The notes beneath the pieces were generated by a model, which was given only the letters and a program-made list of their open reading frames with translations, made no database searches and was not told where the DNA came from. From Chitinophaga sp. S165 (GTDB lineage Bacteria > Bacteroidota > Bacteroidia > Chitinophagales > Chitinophagaceae): a stretch of 64,000 bases of DNA. Both the position numbers and the translations under genes were made by a program. Location of the stretch: the NCBI RefSeq assembly GCF_003182155.1, contig NZ_QGTG01000003.1, forward strand, positions 310,001-374,000, given 5' to 3'. This document shows positions 9,138 to 17,517 of the stretch, piece by piece; position 1 is the stretch's first letter, and each line of letters opens with the position of its first letter.

Positions 9138-9731
9138 ATGTTCGAAACGCATATCAGTGATGGGGACTTATTACAAAGGCTAAAAAGTGATGATACCGCT
9201 GCTTTCGAGGTGCTGTACAACAGGTATTGGAAGTCGTTATACACGCGTGCCTGTCAGCGGGTAGATGCCAATGATGCCAAAGACCTGGTGCAGGAGGTCA
9301 TGCTGAGCCTTTGGCGAAGAAGAAATGAGATCCCCGTCTTCAAGGAAGGAGAGTTTGCAAAATACCTGCACGCTGCAATTAAATACAGGGTGATCAGCCA
9401 TTATGCTTTTAGCGCGGCAGAGATCAAAAAGATATCCTTATTCGATATATTGGATAATCAAGAATTCAACGACAGGCTGGAAACAAAAGAATTAACGGCT
9501 AAGATTGCCACAGCTGTTGGTCAACTGCCTGCACGTATGCAACAGATCTTCCGGATGAGCCGGGAGGAAGACCTGTCTATTGCAGAAATTGCCCGCAGAC
9601 TGAACCTGTCGGAACAAACCGTCAAGAACCAATTGACCGAGGCCTTACGCAGAATGCGCAGTTACCTGAAATCGACTTCTTCTGGTGACTGGGCCTTACT
9701 GGTGGCCTATCTTTTTTGCTCCACAAATTAA
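9138..9731 (+). CDS. ECF-type RNA polymerase sigma-70 factor
   Basis: 197 aa. Region 2 is in residues about 20-90 (EVLYNRYWKSLYTRACQRV, DAKDLVQEVMLSLWRRRNEI) and region 4 in about 130-180 (ARMQQIFRMSREEDLSIAEIA, then LSEQTVKNQLTEALRRM). The hydrophobic C-terminal tail WALLVAYLF is typical of the large Bacteroidota ECF subfamily that partners with FecR anti-sigma factors and STN-type SusC proteins. Here, however, no fecR follows: the next gene is an SDR. The only fecR in the window is 17 kb downstream, and that one lacks an adjacent sigma gene. The upstream sequence TACTTTAC (about 9113-9120) is a weak -7 candidate. Confidence 0.93.
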   Translation: MFETHISDGDLLQRLKSDDTAAFEVLYNRYWKSLYTRACQRVDANDAKDLVQEVMLSLWRRRNEIPVFKEGEFAKYLHAAIKYRVISHYAFSAAEIKKISLFDILDNQEFNDRLETKELTAKIATAVGQLPARMQQIFRMSREEDLSIAEIARRLNLSEQTVKNQLTEALRRMRSYLKSTSSGDWALLVAYLFCSTN

Positions 9732-9866
9732 TTATCCCTGCGTTGATCATTATCCCAGCCTGACTGTTATTTTAGTGTTATTCCCGTTGTAAGGTTATTT
9801 GTGCATCCCGGGAGAAATGTGTCAAAGTTCCCTACTTCTGTATAAATGGCTCTGCCACCGTCATTC

Positions 9867-9874
9867 TAGCTTTG
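9867..9874 (+). promoter_or_regulatory. Putative -7 element TAGCTTTG of the SDR gene
   Basis: Exact TAnnTTTG match 21 bp upstream of the SDR start codon; no clear -33 TTTG is visible upstream. Confidence 0.5.
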
Positions 9875-9895
9875 CCTCAACAAAAAACGTAAACA

Positions 9896-10714
9896 ATGGC
9901 AAAGAGAGTTTTTATAACTGGCGCTTCACGCGGTTTCGGTAAATTATGGGCTGAAGCACTCTTACAGAGAGGCGATAAAGTAATAGCAACAGCGCGCGAC
10001 CTGCGTACGTTGGATGACCTGGTAAGCCGCTATGGCGACAATATCTTACCACTGCAACTGGATGTTAACGACCGCACTGCAGGCTTTGCCGCTGTCCGCA
10101 AAGCGAAAGAACATTTCGGGGGCATAGATGTATTGATCAATAACGCAGGTTATGGCTTATTTGGCAGCATAGAAGAGACGACCGAGGAGGAGGCGCGTCA
10201 GCAGATGGAAACCAATTTTTTCGGCCTGTTATGGCTCACACAGGCGGTATTGCCGGTAATGCGTGAACAGGGTCATGGACATATCATCCAGCTTTCAAGT
10301 GTAGTGGGCCTTATTTCGTTTCCTGTACTGGGTGTATATAATGCTTCTAAATTTGCGGTAGAAGGCTTGAGTGAAACGCTGGCAGCAGAGGTGAAAGGAT
10401 TTGGTATCAATGTTACACTGATCGAACCGAATTCTTATGCAACTGACTGGGCAGGAGCTTCTGCCACGCATACCAAAGGAATGCCTGAGTATGATGCAAT
10501 GAAAGCCGCTTTCCTCGGTGGTATGACCGACGATCTTTTCGGTATCCCCGAAGCGACTGCATCCACGGTATTGCAGTTGATCGATAGTGAAAATCCTCCG
10601 CTGCGCTTATTTCTTGGCAAATACGCTTATCAATGGGTGAAGCAGGTTTACGAGGGGCGTTATGCAGAATGGGATAGTTGGAGCGAAGCATCGGCTGCCG
10701 CACATGGTAAGTAA
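9896..10714 (+). CDS. Short-chain dehydrogenase/reductase (SDR), paralogue 1
   Basis: 272 aa classical SDR: cofactor motif TGASRGFG near the N-terminus, NNAG (about residue 85), catalytic Ser in QLSSVVG, and YNASK with the catalytic Tyr and Lys. A C-terminal extension, LRLFLGKYAYQWVKQVYEGR, is shared with the second SDR at 21955-22776; the two align over their whole length and are paralogues. The dinucleotide-binding region has an Arg after the second strand (TARD), which favours NADPH. The natural substrate is unknown. An AraC regulator follows 53 bp downstream on the same strand. Confidence 0.9.
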   Translation: MAKRVFITGASRGFGKLWAEALLQRGDKVIATARDLRTLDDLVSRYGDNILPLQLDVNDRTAGFAAVRKAKEHFGGIDVLINNAGYGLFGSIEETTEEEARQQMETNFFGLLWLTQAVLPVMREQGHGHIIQLSSVVGLISFPVLGVYNASKFAVEGLSETLAAEVKGFGINVTLIEPNSYATDWAGASATHTKGMPEYDAMKAAFLGGMTDDLFGIPEATASTVLQLIDSENPPLRLFLGKYAYQWVKQVYEGRYAEWDSWSEASAAAHGK

Positions 10715-10727
10715 CATCTTTATTTTA

Positions 10728-10759
10728 GCAGATCTACGTCTTATTCGGCGTAGATTTGC
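10728..10759. repeat. Inverted repeat between SDR and AraC genes
   Basis: GCAGATCTACG - 10 nt - CGTAGATTTGC, 11-bp arms with one G-T wobble, lying between the SDR stop and the araC-type start at 10768. It has no T-run, so it is either a weak terminator or an operator for the downstream regulator. Confidence 0.45.
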
Positions 10760-10767
10760 CTTATTCA

Positions 10768-11664
10768 ATGGTCATGCAGCATTTTAAGAAATTAGCAGAT
10801 ATACATCGTTTTAACGGTTTCCCGATGCCGGAGAATCCGCTTTTCAGCATCCACAGATGTACACAGACCTGTGGGCTCGGTGATAGGGAGTTTACATCCG
10901 ATTTTTACATGATCGGGCTTAAAAAACTGAAATCAGGGGTCATCATGTATGGCCGCACTAAGTACGACAATGATAGCGGTAGTATGATATTCATTAAGCC
11001 CAGGCAGATCATCGAGTTTAAGAATGTCGAATATGATGAGGATGCATTTATAATATTCATCCACGAGGATTTTCTGCATGGTCACTTTCTGCATACAGAG
11101 ATCAGTAAGTATGCGTTCTTCGATTATGAAACGAACGAAGCCCTGCACCTTTCGCCGTCAGAAGAACAGATCATGTGGGACCTGTATCGTAAAATAGATA
11201 CAGAATACCATAACAATACGGATGAGTATAGTCGTGACATTATACTTACGCATATTGATTCAATACTGAAGTATTCCCGTCGGTTTTATAAACGCCAGTT
11301 CATTAACCGGACAGAGCTCTCCGGCAAAACGGTATCTAAATTCAATGAGGCTTTAGCTGCCTATTTTGAAAATGGATTGCTGCTCACCCAGGGACTGCCA
11401 AGTGTTAATGCACTGGCAACACAGCTTAACTTGTCAACCCGTTACCTGAGTGATATGCTGAAACAGGAAACCGGTAAGACAGCAATAGAGCTGATCCATA
11501 TTTATCTGGTGAATGAAGCCAAAAACAGGCTTAAGACCAACGATCAGAGTATTTCAGAAATAGCATATGACCTCGGGTTTGAAAACCTGCCTTATTTCTC
11601 AAGGCTTTTTAAGAAGGAAACAGGTGTCAGTCCCGTCCAGTTTAAGAAGGGATTGGTGAATTGA
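10768..11664 (+). CDS. AraC-family transcriptional regulator
   Basis: Start chosen at ATG 10768 (MVMQHFKKLADIHRF), giving 298 aa; the open frame begins at a TTG 12 bp earlier. An N-terminal sensing domain (about 1-190) of the type common in Bacteroidota AraC proteins is followed by the two helix-turn-helix units of HTH_18: VNALATQLNLSTRYLSDMLK, and ISEIAYDLGFENLPYFSRLFKKETGVSP with the classic F-K-K-x-x-G-x-S-P ending. It most likely controls the SDR immediately upstream, as AraC-SDR pairs are common in this phylum; that is inference from position. Confidence 0.9.
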   Translation: MVMQHFKKLADIHRFNGFPMPENPLFSIHRCTQTCGLGDREFTSDFYMIGLKKLKSGVIMYGRTKYDNDSGSMIFIKPRQIIEFKNVEYDEDAFIIFIHEDFLHGHFLHTEISKYAFFDYETNEALHLSPSEEQIMWDLYRKIDTEYHNNTDEYSRDIILTHIDSILKYSRRFYKRQFINRTELSGKTVSKFNEALAAYFENGLLLTQGLPSVNALATQLNLSTRYLSDMLKQETGKTAIELIHIYLVNEAKNRLKTNDQSISEIAYDLGFENLPYFSRLFKKETGVSPVQFKKGLVN

Positions 11665-11694
11665 GGCATAAAAGAAACCTGACGTCTAAAGCTA

Positions 11695-13443
11695 TTACAA
11701 ATCGAGATCAAGCGGGCTTACCGGAACGGAGCAACAGAGCAATACATTTCCGTCAGCAGGAGGATCAAGCGGTTCCGGGGAATAACTAACCTCTCCATCG
11801 ATCACACCTGTTTCACAGCGATGACAAACACCCATACGGCATGACCAGGACACGGGGACGTCGCACGCCTCTGCTGCTTCCAGTAAACTGCCAAAACGGG
11901 GATCCCACCTGAAAGATATTTTACTCTTGCTGAAGGTAACGAGCGGGCCTTGTCCGGTATTATCTGCCGGTAGGTGAGGAGCTTTCCCATTTCCTGTAGC
12001 CGTGTCCAGATAGTTTCCGAACAACTCGGACCTGATGTTGTCGCCGGCTATCCCGATGGCTTCCAATGCGGCTGTGATATTATGAAGATATGCAGGCGGA
12101 CCGCAGAGGTAACATTCGCTTTCTACCGGCAGTTGCATCGCTTGTAATTGCTGTAGATTCAGATGCCCTTTAATATCATAGTCAACTCCGGCATGATCTG
12201 TATCATTGGGTGAACTGTAAATGATCACACGATGGAACGCTGACAACTGTGTTTCAAGTGTTTTTATTTCTTCCCTGAATGCTTCATAAGCACTGTTCTT
12301 ACAGGAATGTATCCACCATAGCTCACGGGTAGGGGCCTGGTGGGCTATATGATGCAGCATGCTTAACAGGGGAGTAACACCTACGCCGGCACTCAGGAGT
12401 ACTAATGGTCCGCCGGCTGCAGACAAAGTAAAAGTACCACGTGGCGCGCTGATCTCCAGCATATCGCCCTCATGCACCTGTTCATGCAGGTAAATACCGC
12501 CAGGGCCATTGAGTTCCCGCTTTACAGCAATACGTAAACCGGCCGCGTTCTCCGGTCCGCAAAGGGAATACATGCGGATAAGGGGAGCGCCGTCTTTTGG
12601 GTGTATACGGACCGCGATATGCTGTCCGGGTAAAAAAGGTGGCAATGTGATTCCGTCAACAGGGCTGAGTTCAAATGACCGCACACCTTCGCATTCCTTC
12701 TGTGTACGTTGTACAACGAAAGACCGGAAGCCTGTCCAGGCAGGAACATCGGCAGGTGGGCCACTTAATCCGGCATTCCCTTTAACCACGCCTTTCAATG
12801 CTGCGTCCAGCAAGTTTCGGAGAGACTCTTTCCAACCCTCGCTGAGTGCGGTAATACTTAACGCCTTTTGTAGTTTATCTTCCGGATGGTCCTTTAGATA
12901 AAGCAGCCCGTCGATCTCCGCAACGCTCATGCGCTCATTGCCCTCTGCAATCTTTTCTATCACATCTCCTGCACCCACATCTCCTTCCTGGATCACACGG
13001 AAATAAAATCCCGGCCGTTTGTGTGTTACAAGCAATGCCGGCATTTCCGGAACACCGGTACTGATGCCGACCCTCCAGCAGGTAACCCTGGGCTGGGTAA
13101 CCTCAAAGATAGCCGACCCGATCCGGAACCGGTCACCTATGCAAACCTTATTGTCAGCCATCTCTAAACCGTCAACAGTAAAGTTTTCACCGAATTGTCC
13201 ATAAACAAAATCATCACGTTTCAGGGTCTCCCGCCAGTACTGATATGATTCAGCCTGGTAGACGAAAACGGCACGATGCTCGCCGCCATGTCCCTTAAGA
13301 TCTGCTTGTGCATCTCCGTCAAGATTGATCCGTCTTGCGTAAATACGTCCGGAAACCGGGGTTTTGTAAACGGAGGTCCTGACCATCTGGCCCCGCCATT
13401 CGATCTCCCGTGGCCGGCCAACATTCACCGATATAAGTTTCAT
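11695..13443 (-). CDS. MOSC domain fused to ferredoxin-NADP reductase-type module with 2Fe-2S domain
   Basis: 582 aa with four parts. Residues about 1-165 are a MOSC domain (GHGGEHRAVFVYQ, FGENFTVDGLE, TQPRVTCWRVG with the conserved Cys); about 170-225 a 3-alpha linker domain (MSVAEIDGLLYL); about 240-470 an FAD/NAD reductase (FAD motif RMYSLCGP, nucleotide motif LLSAGVGVTPLLSML, ECYLCGPPAYL); about 500-582 a plant-type ferredoxin domain with the cluster ligands C535, C540, C543 and C570. Known MOSC-reductase proteins such as YcbX/YiiM partners detoxify N-hydroxylated compounds using molybdenum cofactor; here all electron-transfer parts are on one chain. It is transcribed away from the propeller gene. 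The true substrate is unknown. Confidence 0.92.
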   Translation of the reverse strand: MKLISVNVGRPREIEWRGQMVRTSVYKTPVSGRIYARRINLDGDAQADLKGHGGEHRAVFVYQAESYQYWRETLKRDDFVYGQFGENFTVDGLEMADNKVCIGDRFRIGSAIFEVTQPRVTCWRVGISTGVPEMPALLVTHKRPGFYFRVIQEGDVGAGDVIEKIAEGNERMSVAEIDGLLYLKDHPEDKLQKALSITALSEGWKESLRNLLDAALKGVVKGNAGLSGPPADVPAWTGFRSFVVQRTQKECEGVRSFELSPVDGITLPPFLPGQHIAVRIHPKDGAPLIRMYSLCGPENAAGLRIAVKRELNGPGGIYLHEQVHEGDMLEISAPRGTFTLSAAGGPLVLLSAGVGVTPLLSMLHHIAHQAPTRELWWIHSCKNSAYEAFREEIKTLETQLSAFHRVIIYSSPNDTDHAGVDYDIKGHLNLQQLQAMQLPVESECYLCGPPAYLHNITAALEAIGIAGDNIRSELFGNYLDTATGNGKAPHLPADNTGQGPLVTFSKSKISFRWDPRFGSLLEAAEACDVPVSWSCRMGVCHRCETGVIDGEVSYSPEPLDPPADGNVLLCCSVPVSPLDLDL

Positions 13444-13758
13444 ACTGCAATTAGTTGTGCTCAGTTGAAGATATGCTCTATGTATGGCCTATAGCATCCT
13501 GCATGGCAGGATCGCTACGATAACTGTATTAACAATCGTATTGAAAGTCTGTTGCATAGTTTAAAAAAAAGAAGAAGACCGCAAACAAATATAATTTAAA
13601 AAATAGTTAAGTAAGAGGCTATAGAGCAATTGACAAAATCAAAAATTTAATTATATATTTAACTGCGAAGTACCCTATTTTACCCCCTTCGCTTTTCTCA
13701 TGTGACTGCATTAAATGTTACGCTATTATAAACTCCTAATAACTATTAACCACTCACC
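13444..13758. other. Divergent intergenic region, AT-rich, with promoter-like sequence
   Basis: 315 bp between the minus-strand MOSC fusion and the plus-strand 707-aa gene. The right half is clearly AT-rich. No ORF with gene-like features is seen. A TTGACA at 13630-13635 followed by TATATTTA at 13654-13661 is the best promoter for the downstream gene. Confidence 0.6.
13630..13661 (+). promoter_or_regulatory. Candidate promoter of the 707-aa propeller gene
   Basis: TTG (start of TTGACA) at 13630-13632 and TATATTTA at 13654-13661 are 21 nt apart, fitting the Bacteroidota TTG-N19-23-TAnnTTTG layout with the last base A in place of G. The resulting leader is about 90 nt. Confidence 0.45.
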
Positions 13759-15882
13759 ATGGCAAACAAAGCTGTTCAATTTAGTGTGAATGTCAAAGAC
13801 ATTGTAATCACGTCCGGCACCTATGAAGTCCGGGGCATTGTTAATGGATATGCTGCTACTGCTGCTGGCAGAGCACCATTCCAGGGAAATACCTTCAGTG
13901 TTGACCTGCCGGAAGATGGATCGCAATATTTTGCAGTAACCGTCTTTATACAGGATTATACAATTAACGGTCAATCCTATACGGTAAACGGACATCCTCT
14001 TAATTTATTGGCTACATTCTATTTACCTGCAGTTAATGAAGAGGTGGTAGTTTGTCCGGAATCATCCATAGCGTCTATCTATACATTTGCGCGAATGACG
14101 GTTGTTGAAAGCGACGGCTTGGTAACAATGGCAGGCACGGAGCGCAATATGAAGATTGCTTACGGCATGAAGCAGAATATTTATCTGACGGCAGGCGGTG
14201 TTGCTGATATGATCAAAAATTCTCCCAATGGATTTGAAACGAACAGTTACCCGATGTTTAACTCCTTGTGTAACCTGTTTTATTATTGTGTTACAAATCC
14301 TTTAACTGATTCCGGCATAACTTTCTATGACCAGTTCCTTAATTACGCGTGGCACGAAAAGAATACGCCCAATACCAGCTTCCTCGGTGCCGTAAGGAAC
14401 ATGTTGTACGACCCTTTCACAAACGCTGGTAATATTTATCAGATGCTGGTAGGTAGAGAAGAGGTCTATACAGATTCCCTGATCTCCATGAAGAATGTTC
14501 CTGATGATGCAAAAGCGCCCGATCAATGGACACTTACCTTGAAGAGCAACTCATCCGGATCAAAGAACTTCATACCAAGCGGCGCCGCTTTTGTCGTGTT
14601 CGATGCAGACGATAACGCCTGGGTTGCCAATAACTTCAGGGCAGGTTCTAATCTTTCGGGGACACATTGTGTCGTGTATAAGTATAACGCTACCCCGGCA
14701 AGCTTTTCTCCTGTACAGGGTGGCGGATTGTTAGGTGTGGGATTTGGGGCATCAATAGACCCGAAAAAAGAATATATCACATTTGGCAACTTTGGTTGGG
14801 GGCCTGAATTGAACAACCCCCAGGAGGGAAGTATTTCGCGCTTCTATTACAAAGATGGAAAGCCTGTAAGTCCTTCGAACGGTTTTACTCCGGGCCTCTC
14901 TCGTGTACAGGGAATGGAATATGACGCATCCGGTAATCTCTGGATGGCCTCTGTCGGATGCCAGGACCCATTTGCTCCTGCGCCAACCGGGGTTTATCCT
15001 TTTACTAGTGAGCCCAGTGCAGTAGTGGTGTATTTAAATGGTGAACCAACTGTAGAAAGTATGCTCATCTGTGATGAGTTTCCGGTTAAAAGATCTTCGG
15101 ATGCCGATCCGGTGCCTTTAAGAACGCCTTATCTTAAGATCTTCGATGTAATTCCTGATAATAAGGGAAATGCTTACGTTTCTTGTATCGGGAATTATGA
15201 TAAAGACATTGAGAAATGTGCGCTTTCGGCAGTATATAAAGTTGCGATGGAGGGTAATAAGCTGGTCGTGAAAGGAGCCTGGTACAGCAATTTTTACAGT
15301 GACATCAACAAACAGTATGGCTTTGAATCACTCCGCCAGGTAGCTATAAACGGTGAAGGAGATGTGGTGGTAGTAGGTGTTGCCAGTAGCCGGGCGACTA
15401 TATTAAGTAACGATCTTTCAACAATTAAAGGTTATTACAATATAAACACCTACGCTCCGTGGGGTGTGAAGATCGATAAAAAGCAGACTGTCTTCCTGGC
15501 CAACTTCGGGCCTGACAAAGATGCCGCAAACGATAATACCCTGGACATAAAAGGCCCCTTTGGAGTGACCATGATACGCGATGCATCTAATCCCGAGTCC
15601 GCACAACTCATGACTGTTCCGACAGGCGGATCAGAAGTAATGCTGGCAAATGGGCATCCTCTTTATGGCACACAACCCAAACCGCAACCTCCTGGCGTAA
15701 AACACGAGCCCACTCGTATGAGATCCTATCAGCCGATCATGAGACTTACCTCTACAAATATAGACGGCGCAGGTAATCTGTGGTGTATGAATAACTGGAA
15801 GCCCTCGGCGTTCATAGATGTTAAGGATAATCCGGGCGGAGATGGCGTAGTGATCTTTCTTGGGATCGCGGAACCGGAATAG
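13759..15882 (+). CDS. Uncharacterised 707-aa protein with beta-propeller-like (NHL/Vgb-type) repeats
   Basis: No signal peptide: it starts MANKAVQFSVNVKDIVITSG. Residues about 1-115 form a separate beta-rich domain; about 115-245 a helical segment naming no known family (SYPMFNSLCNLFYYCVTNPL, FYDQFLNYAWHEKN). The rest has repeated blades with the pattern D-x-x-G/D-N-x-W/Y-V/M-A/S: FDADDNAWVANNF, YDASGNLWMASVG, PDNKGNAYVSCIG, INGEGDVVVVGV, KKQTVFLANFG and IDGAGNLWCMNNW, close to streptogramin-lyase/NHL propellers. It is monocistronic: own promoter region and a strong terminator. Function unknown. Lack of export signal is odd for such a large propeller; either it is cytosolic or it leaves by a non-Sec route. 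Confidence 0.85.
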   Translation: MANKAVQFSVNVKDIVITSGTYEVRGIVNGYAATAAGRAPFQGNTFSVDLPEDGSQYFAVTVFIQDYTINGQSYTVNGHPLNLLATFYLPAVNEEVVVCPESSIASIYTFARMTVVESDGLVTMAGTERNMKIAYGMKQNIYLTAGGVADMIKNSPNGFETNSYPMFNSLCNLFYYCVTNPLTDSGITFYDQFLNYAWHEKNTPNTSFLGAVRNMLYDPFTNAGNIYQMLVGREEVYTDSLISMKNVPDDAKAPDQWTLTLKSNSSGSKNFIPSGAAFVVFDADDNAWVANNFRAGSNLSGTHCVVYKYNATPASFSPVQGGGLLGVGFGASIDPKKEYITFGNFGWGPELNNPQEGSISRFYYKDGKPVSPSNGFTPGLSRVQGMEYDASGNLWMASVGCQDPFAPAPTGVYPFTSEPSAVVVYLNGEPTVESMLICDEFPVKRSSDADPVPLRTPYLKIFDVIPDNKGNAYVSCIGNYDKDIEKCALSAVYKVAMEGNKLVVKGAWYSNFYSDINKQYGFESLRQVAINGEGDVVVVGVASSRATILSNDLSTIKGYYNINTYAPWGVKIDKKQTVFLANFGPDKDAANDNTLDIKGPFGVTMIRDASNPESAQLMTVPTGGSEVMLANGHPLYGTQPKPQPPGVKHEPTRMRSYQPIMRLTSTNIDGAGNLWCMNNWKPSAFIDVKDNPGGDGVVIFLGIAEPE

Positions 15883-15902
15883 ATATTGTTATAAGAACAA
15901 AG

Positions 15903-15942
15903 GAAAGTCTTCAGCATAACGTTGAAGACTTTCTTTTTTTTT
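15903..15942 (+). terminator. Rho-independent terminator of the 707-aa gene
   Basis: Perfect 11-bp stem GAAAGTCTTCA - 9 nt - TGAAGACTTTC followed by nine T residues, starting 20 bp after the stop codon. Confidence 0.95.
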
Positions 15943-16030
15943 AATATCGATCGATTGAAATTATTCCTGGTCGCCTCCTGTACTACTGGTTGATTAACAG
16001 ATCATTAACCTGTTTAATAGAAATATGATC

Positions 16031-16038
16031 TAACTTTG
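16031..16038 (+). promoter_or_regulatory. Putative -7 element TAACTTTG
   Basis: Exact TAnnTTTG match upstream of the transglutaminase-fold gene, which would give a leader of about 140 nt. No convincing -33 element is seen. Confidence 0.45.
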
Positions 16039-16182
16039 CCGAAGGCAGATACTCGAGTCGCACACCACAATGAAAGAATCGATTGGATAAGCCCCGAAAT
16101 CAATACATCTAATACCTCGATATACAAAGTCCTGTATCTTATTGTAGCACCAAAAGCACAGCCAGTACCTCCTTTAAAAATT

Positions 16183-17517
16183 ATGAAGATGCAAATCAAT
16201 AACATCCGCCGGATGGGGTTTAAGCAATATCTCATGCTCACCCTTATGCTAACTGTTTCCTTAGGTCTTTCTGCGCAACTCCCCAAAACACTTAAAAATG
16301 CCAACGATATACTAAGGTCCGGAGCAGAAACAATGCGAAGCCTGAACAGTTTTATAGACGCCACCAAAAGGACCACCGAGCAGTTTAATAAAAATGTAAA
16401 GGTGGTGAACAGCAGTACCCCGGCGCCATCAGTACCTGCCGATCAGGTCACAAAACCGAAATATAAAAAGGGCGACTTCACTAATTTCAGATGGGAGCCC
16501 GTTGCATATTTCGATGGACAGATATTTCCTTCCATGGTGATCAGCATGGCGAATTACACCGGAAACATAGATAACCCGTTCATGAACTCCGTTAAAAGTA
16601 GTGCACTGGGGTTCAGGTTTCTTAGTGATAAATCCTACATCCCTGTAAGATGGGAAATTGAAAGTGTCGACAAATCTTATTTCGACAAAGTAAGCGGTGA
16701 TTTTATGTCGCAACAGGCAGGACAGGAAGTATATTTTATGCCTAACATTCCATGGAATATATCAACCCTTGCAAAACAGGTTTCAAGTTCTCCTATTAAT
16801 ATAATGTTCAGGGTATTTGATGAAGATGGCAATAAAGCCGAAAAGTCAATGCCCTTATTTATGCGAAGCGTCAATGATTGCATTTACCGCTATCACGAAC
16901 AGAAGTTCGACTTTTTATTCACTGCCTTTATTCAGGAACAACATCCGGAGATAGATAAGATATTAAAAGAAGCCTTGAACACAAAGTTGATATCCTCAGT
17001 GAGCGGATACCAGGGCGATGATGTAAATACAATACTACAGGTAGCTGCAATATGGAAGGTGTTGCATGATAGAGGTTTTCAATATAGCAGCGTTACAACA
17101 ACATCCACTAATAGCACCAATATTATGCTCAGCCAGGCGGTACGGACATTCGATAATTCAATGAAAACAAATCAGGCGAATTGTGTTGATGGTACGGTAG
17201 TCTTTGCCTCTTTGTTGAGGGCCATCAATATATCGACCGTGATGGTCATGACACATAACCATTGCTTCCTGGGATTTTATACAAGCAGGAAAAGGGACAA
17301 GATCTTATACCTTGAAACGACCATGCTTTCCAATTCTGATATCATTGATCAGGCAAAGACGCCTGCTAAAAAGAACCAGGCCTATGTAGACCAGTTCATG
17401 AAAGCAGTAAGATATGCGTCTAATAAGGAATACCCGGAATACAAAGCCGCCAACGACCTGATAGAGGTGGATGTAGACTACTACAGGAATTTCGTAAGAC
17501 CATTACCATTTCAATAA
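16183..17517 (+). CDS. Exported transglutaminase-fold (papain-like C-H-E) protein of unknown role
   Basis: The frame is open from 16036, but the start is set at ATG 16183 because a signal peptide follows (FKQYLMLTLMLTVSLGLSAQ); Met at 16189 is equally possible. 444 aa. The N-terminal third is a variable region; the central part (about 100-240) is beta-rich. Near the C-terminus, a transglutaminase-like core can be read: NCVDGTVVFASLLRAINI with Cys334, THNHCFLGFY with His360, and YLETTML with Glu378, in the order and spacing of that superfamily. It could cleave peptide or isopeptide bonds in the periplasm or at the surface. It ends directly against the convergent AraC gene, with no bases between the stop codons. 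The assignment rests on motif reading only. Confidence 0.8.
   Translation: MKMQINNIRRMGFKQYLMLTLMLTVSLGLSAQLPKTLKNANDILRSGAETMRSLNSFIDATKRTTEQFNKNVKVVNSSTPAPSVPADQVTKPKYKKGDFTNFRWEPVAYFDGQIFPSMVISMANYTGNIDNPFMNSVKSSALGFRFLSDKSYIPVRWEIESVDKSYFDKVSGDFMSQQAGQEVYFMPNIPWNISTLAKQVSSSPINIMFRVFDEDGNKAEKSMPLFMRSVNDCIYRYHEQKFDFLFTAFIQEQHPEIDKILKEALNTKLISSVSGYQGDDVNTILQVAAIWKVLHDRGFQYSSVTTTSTNSTNIMLSQAVRTFDNSMKTNQANCVDGTVVFASLLRAINISTVMVMTHNHCFLGFYTSRKRDKILYLETTMLSNSDIIDQAKTPAKKNQAYVDQFMKAVRYASNKEYPEYKAANDLIEVDVDYYRNFVRPLPFQ

Noticed and set aside
16036..16182. N-terminal extension of the transglutaminase-like protein
   Set aside because: It would put 49 residues before a signal peptide and start inside the -7 element.
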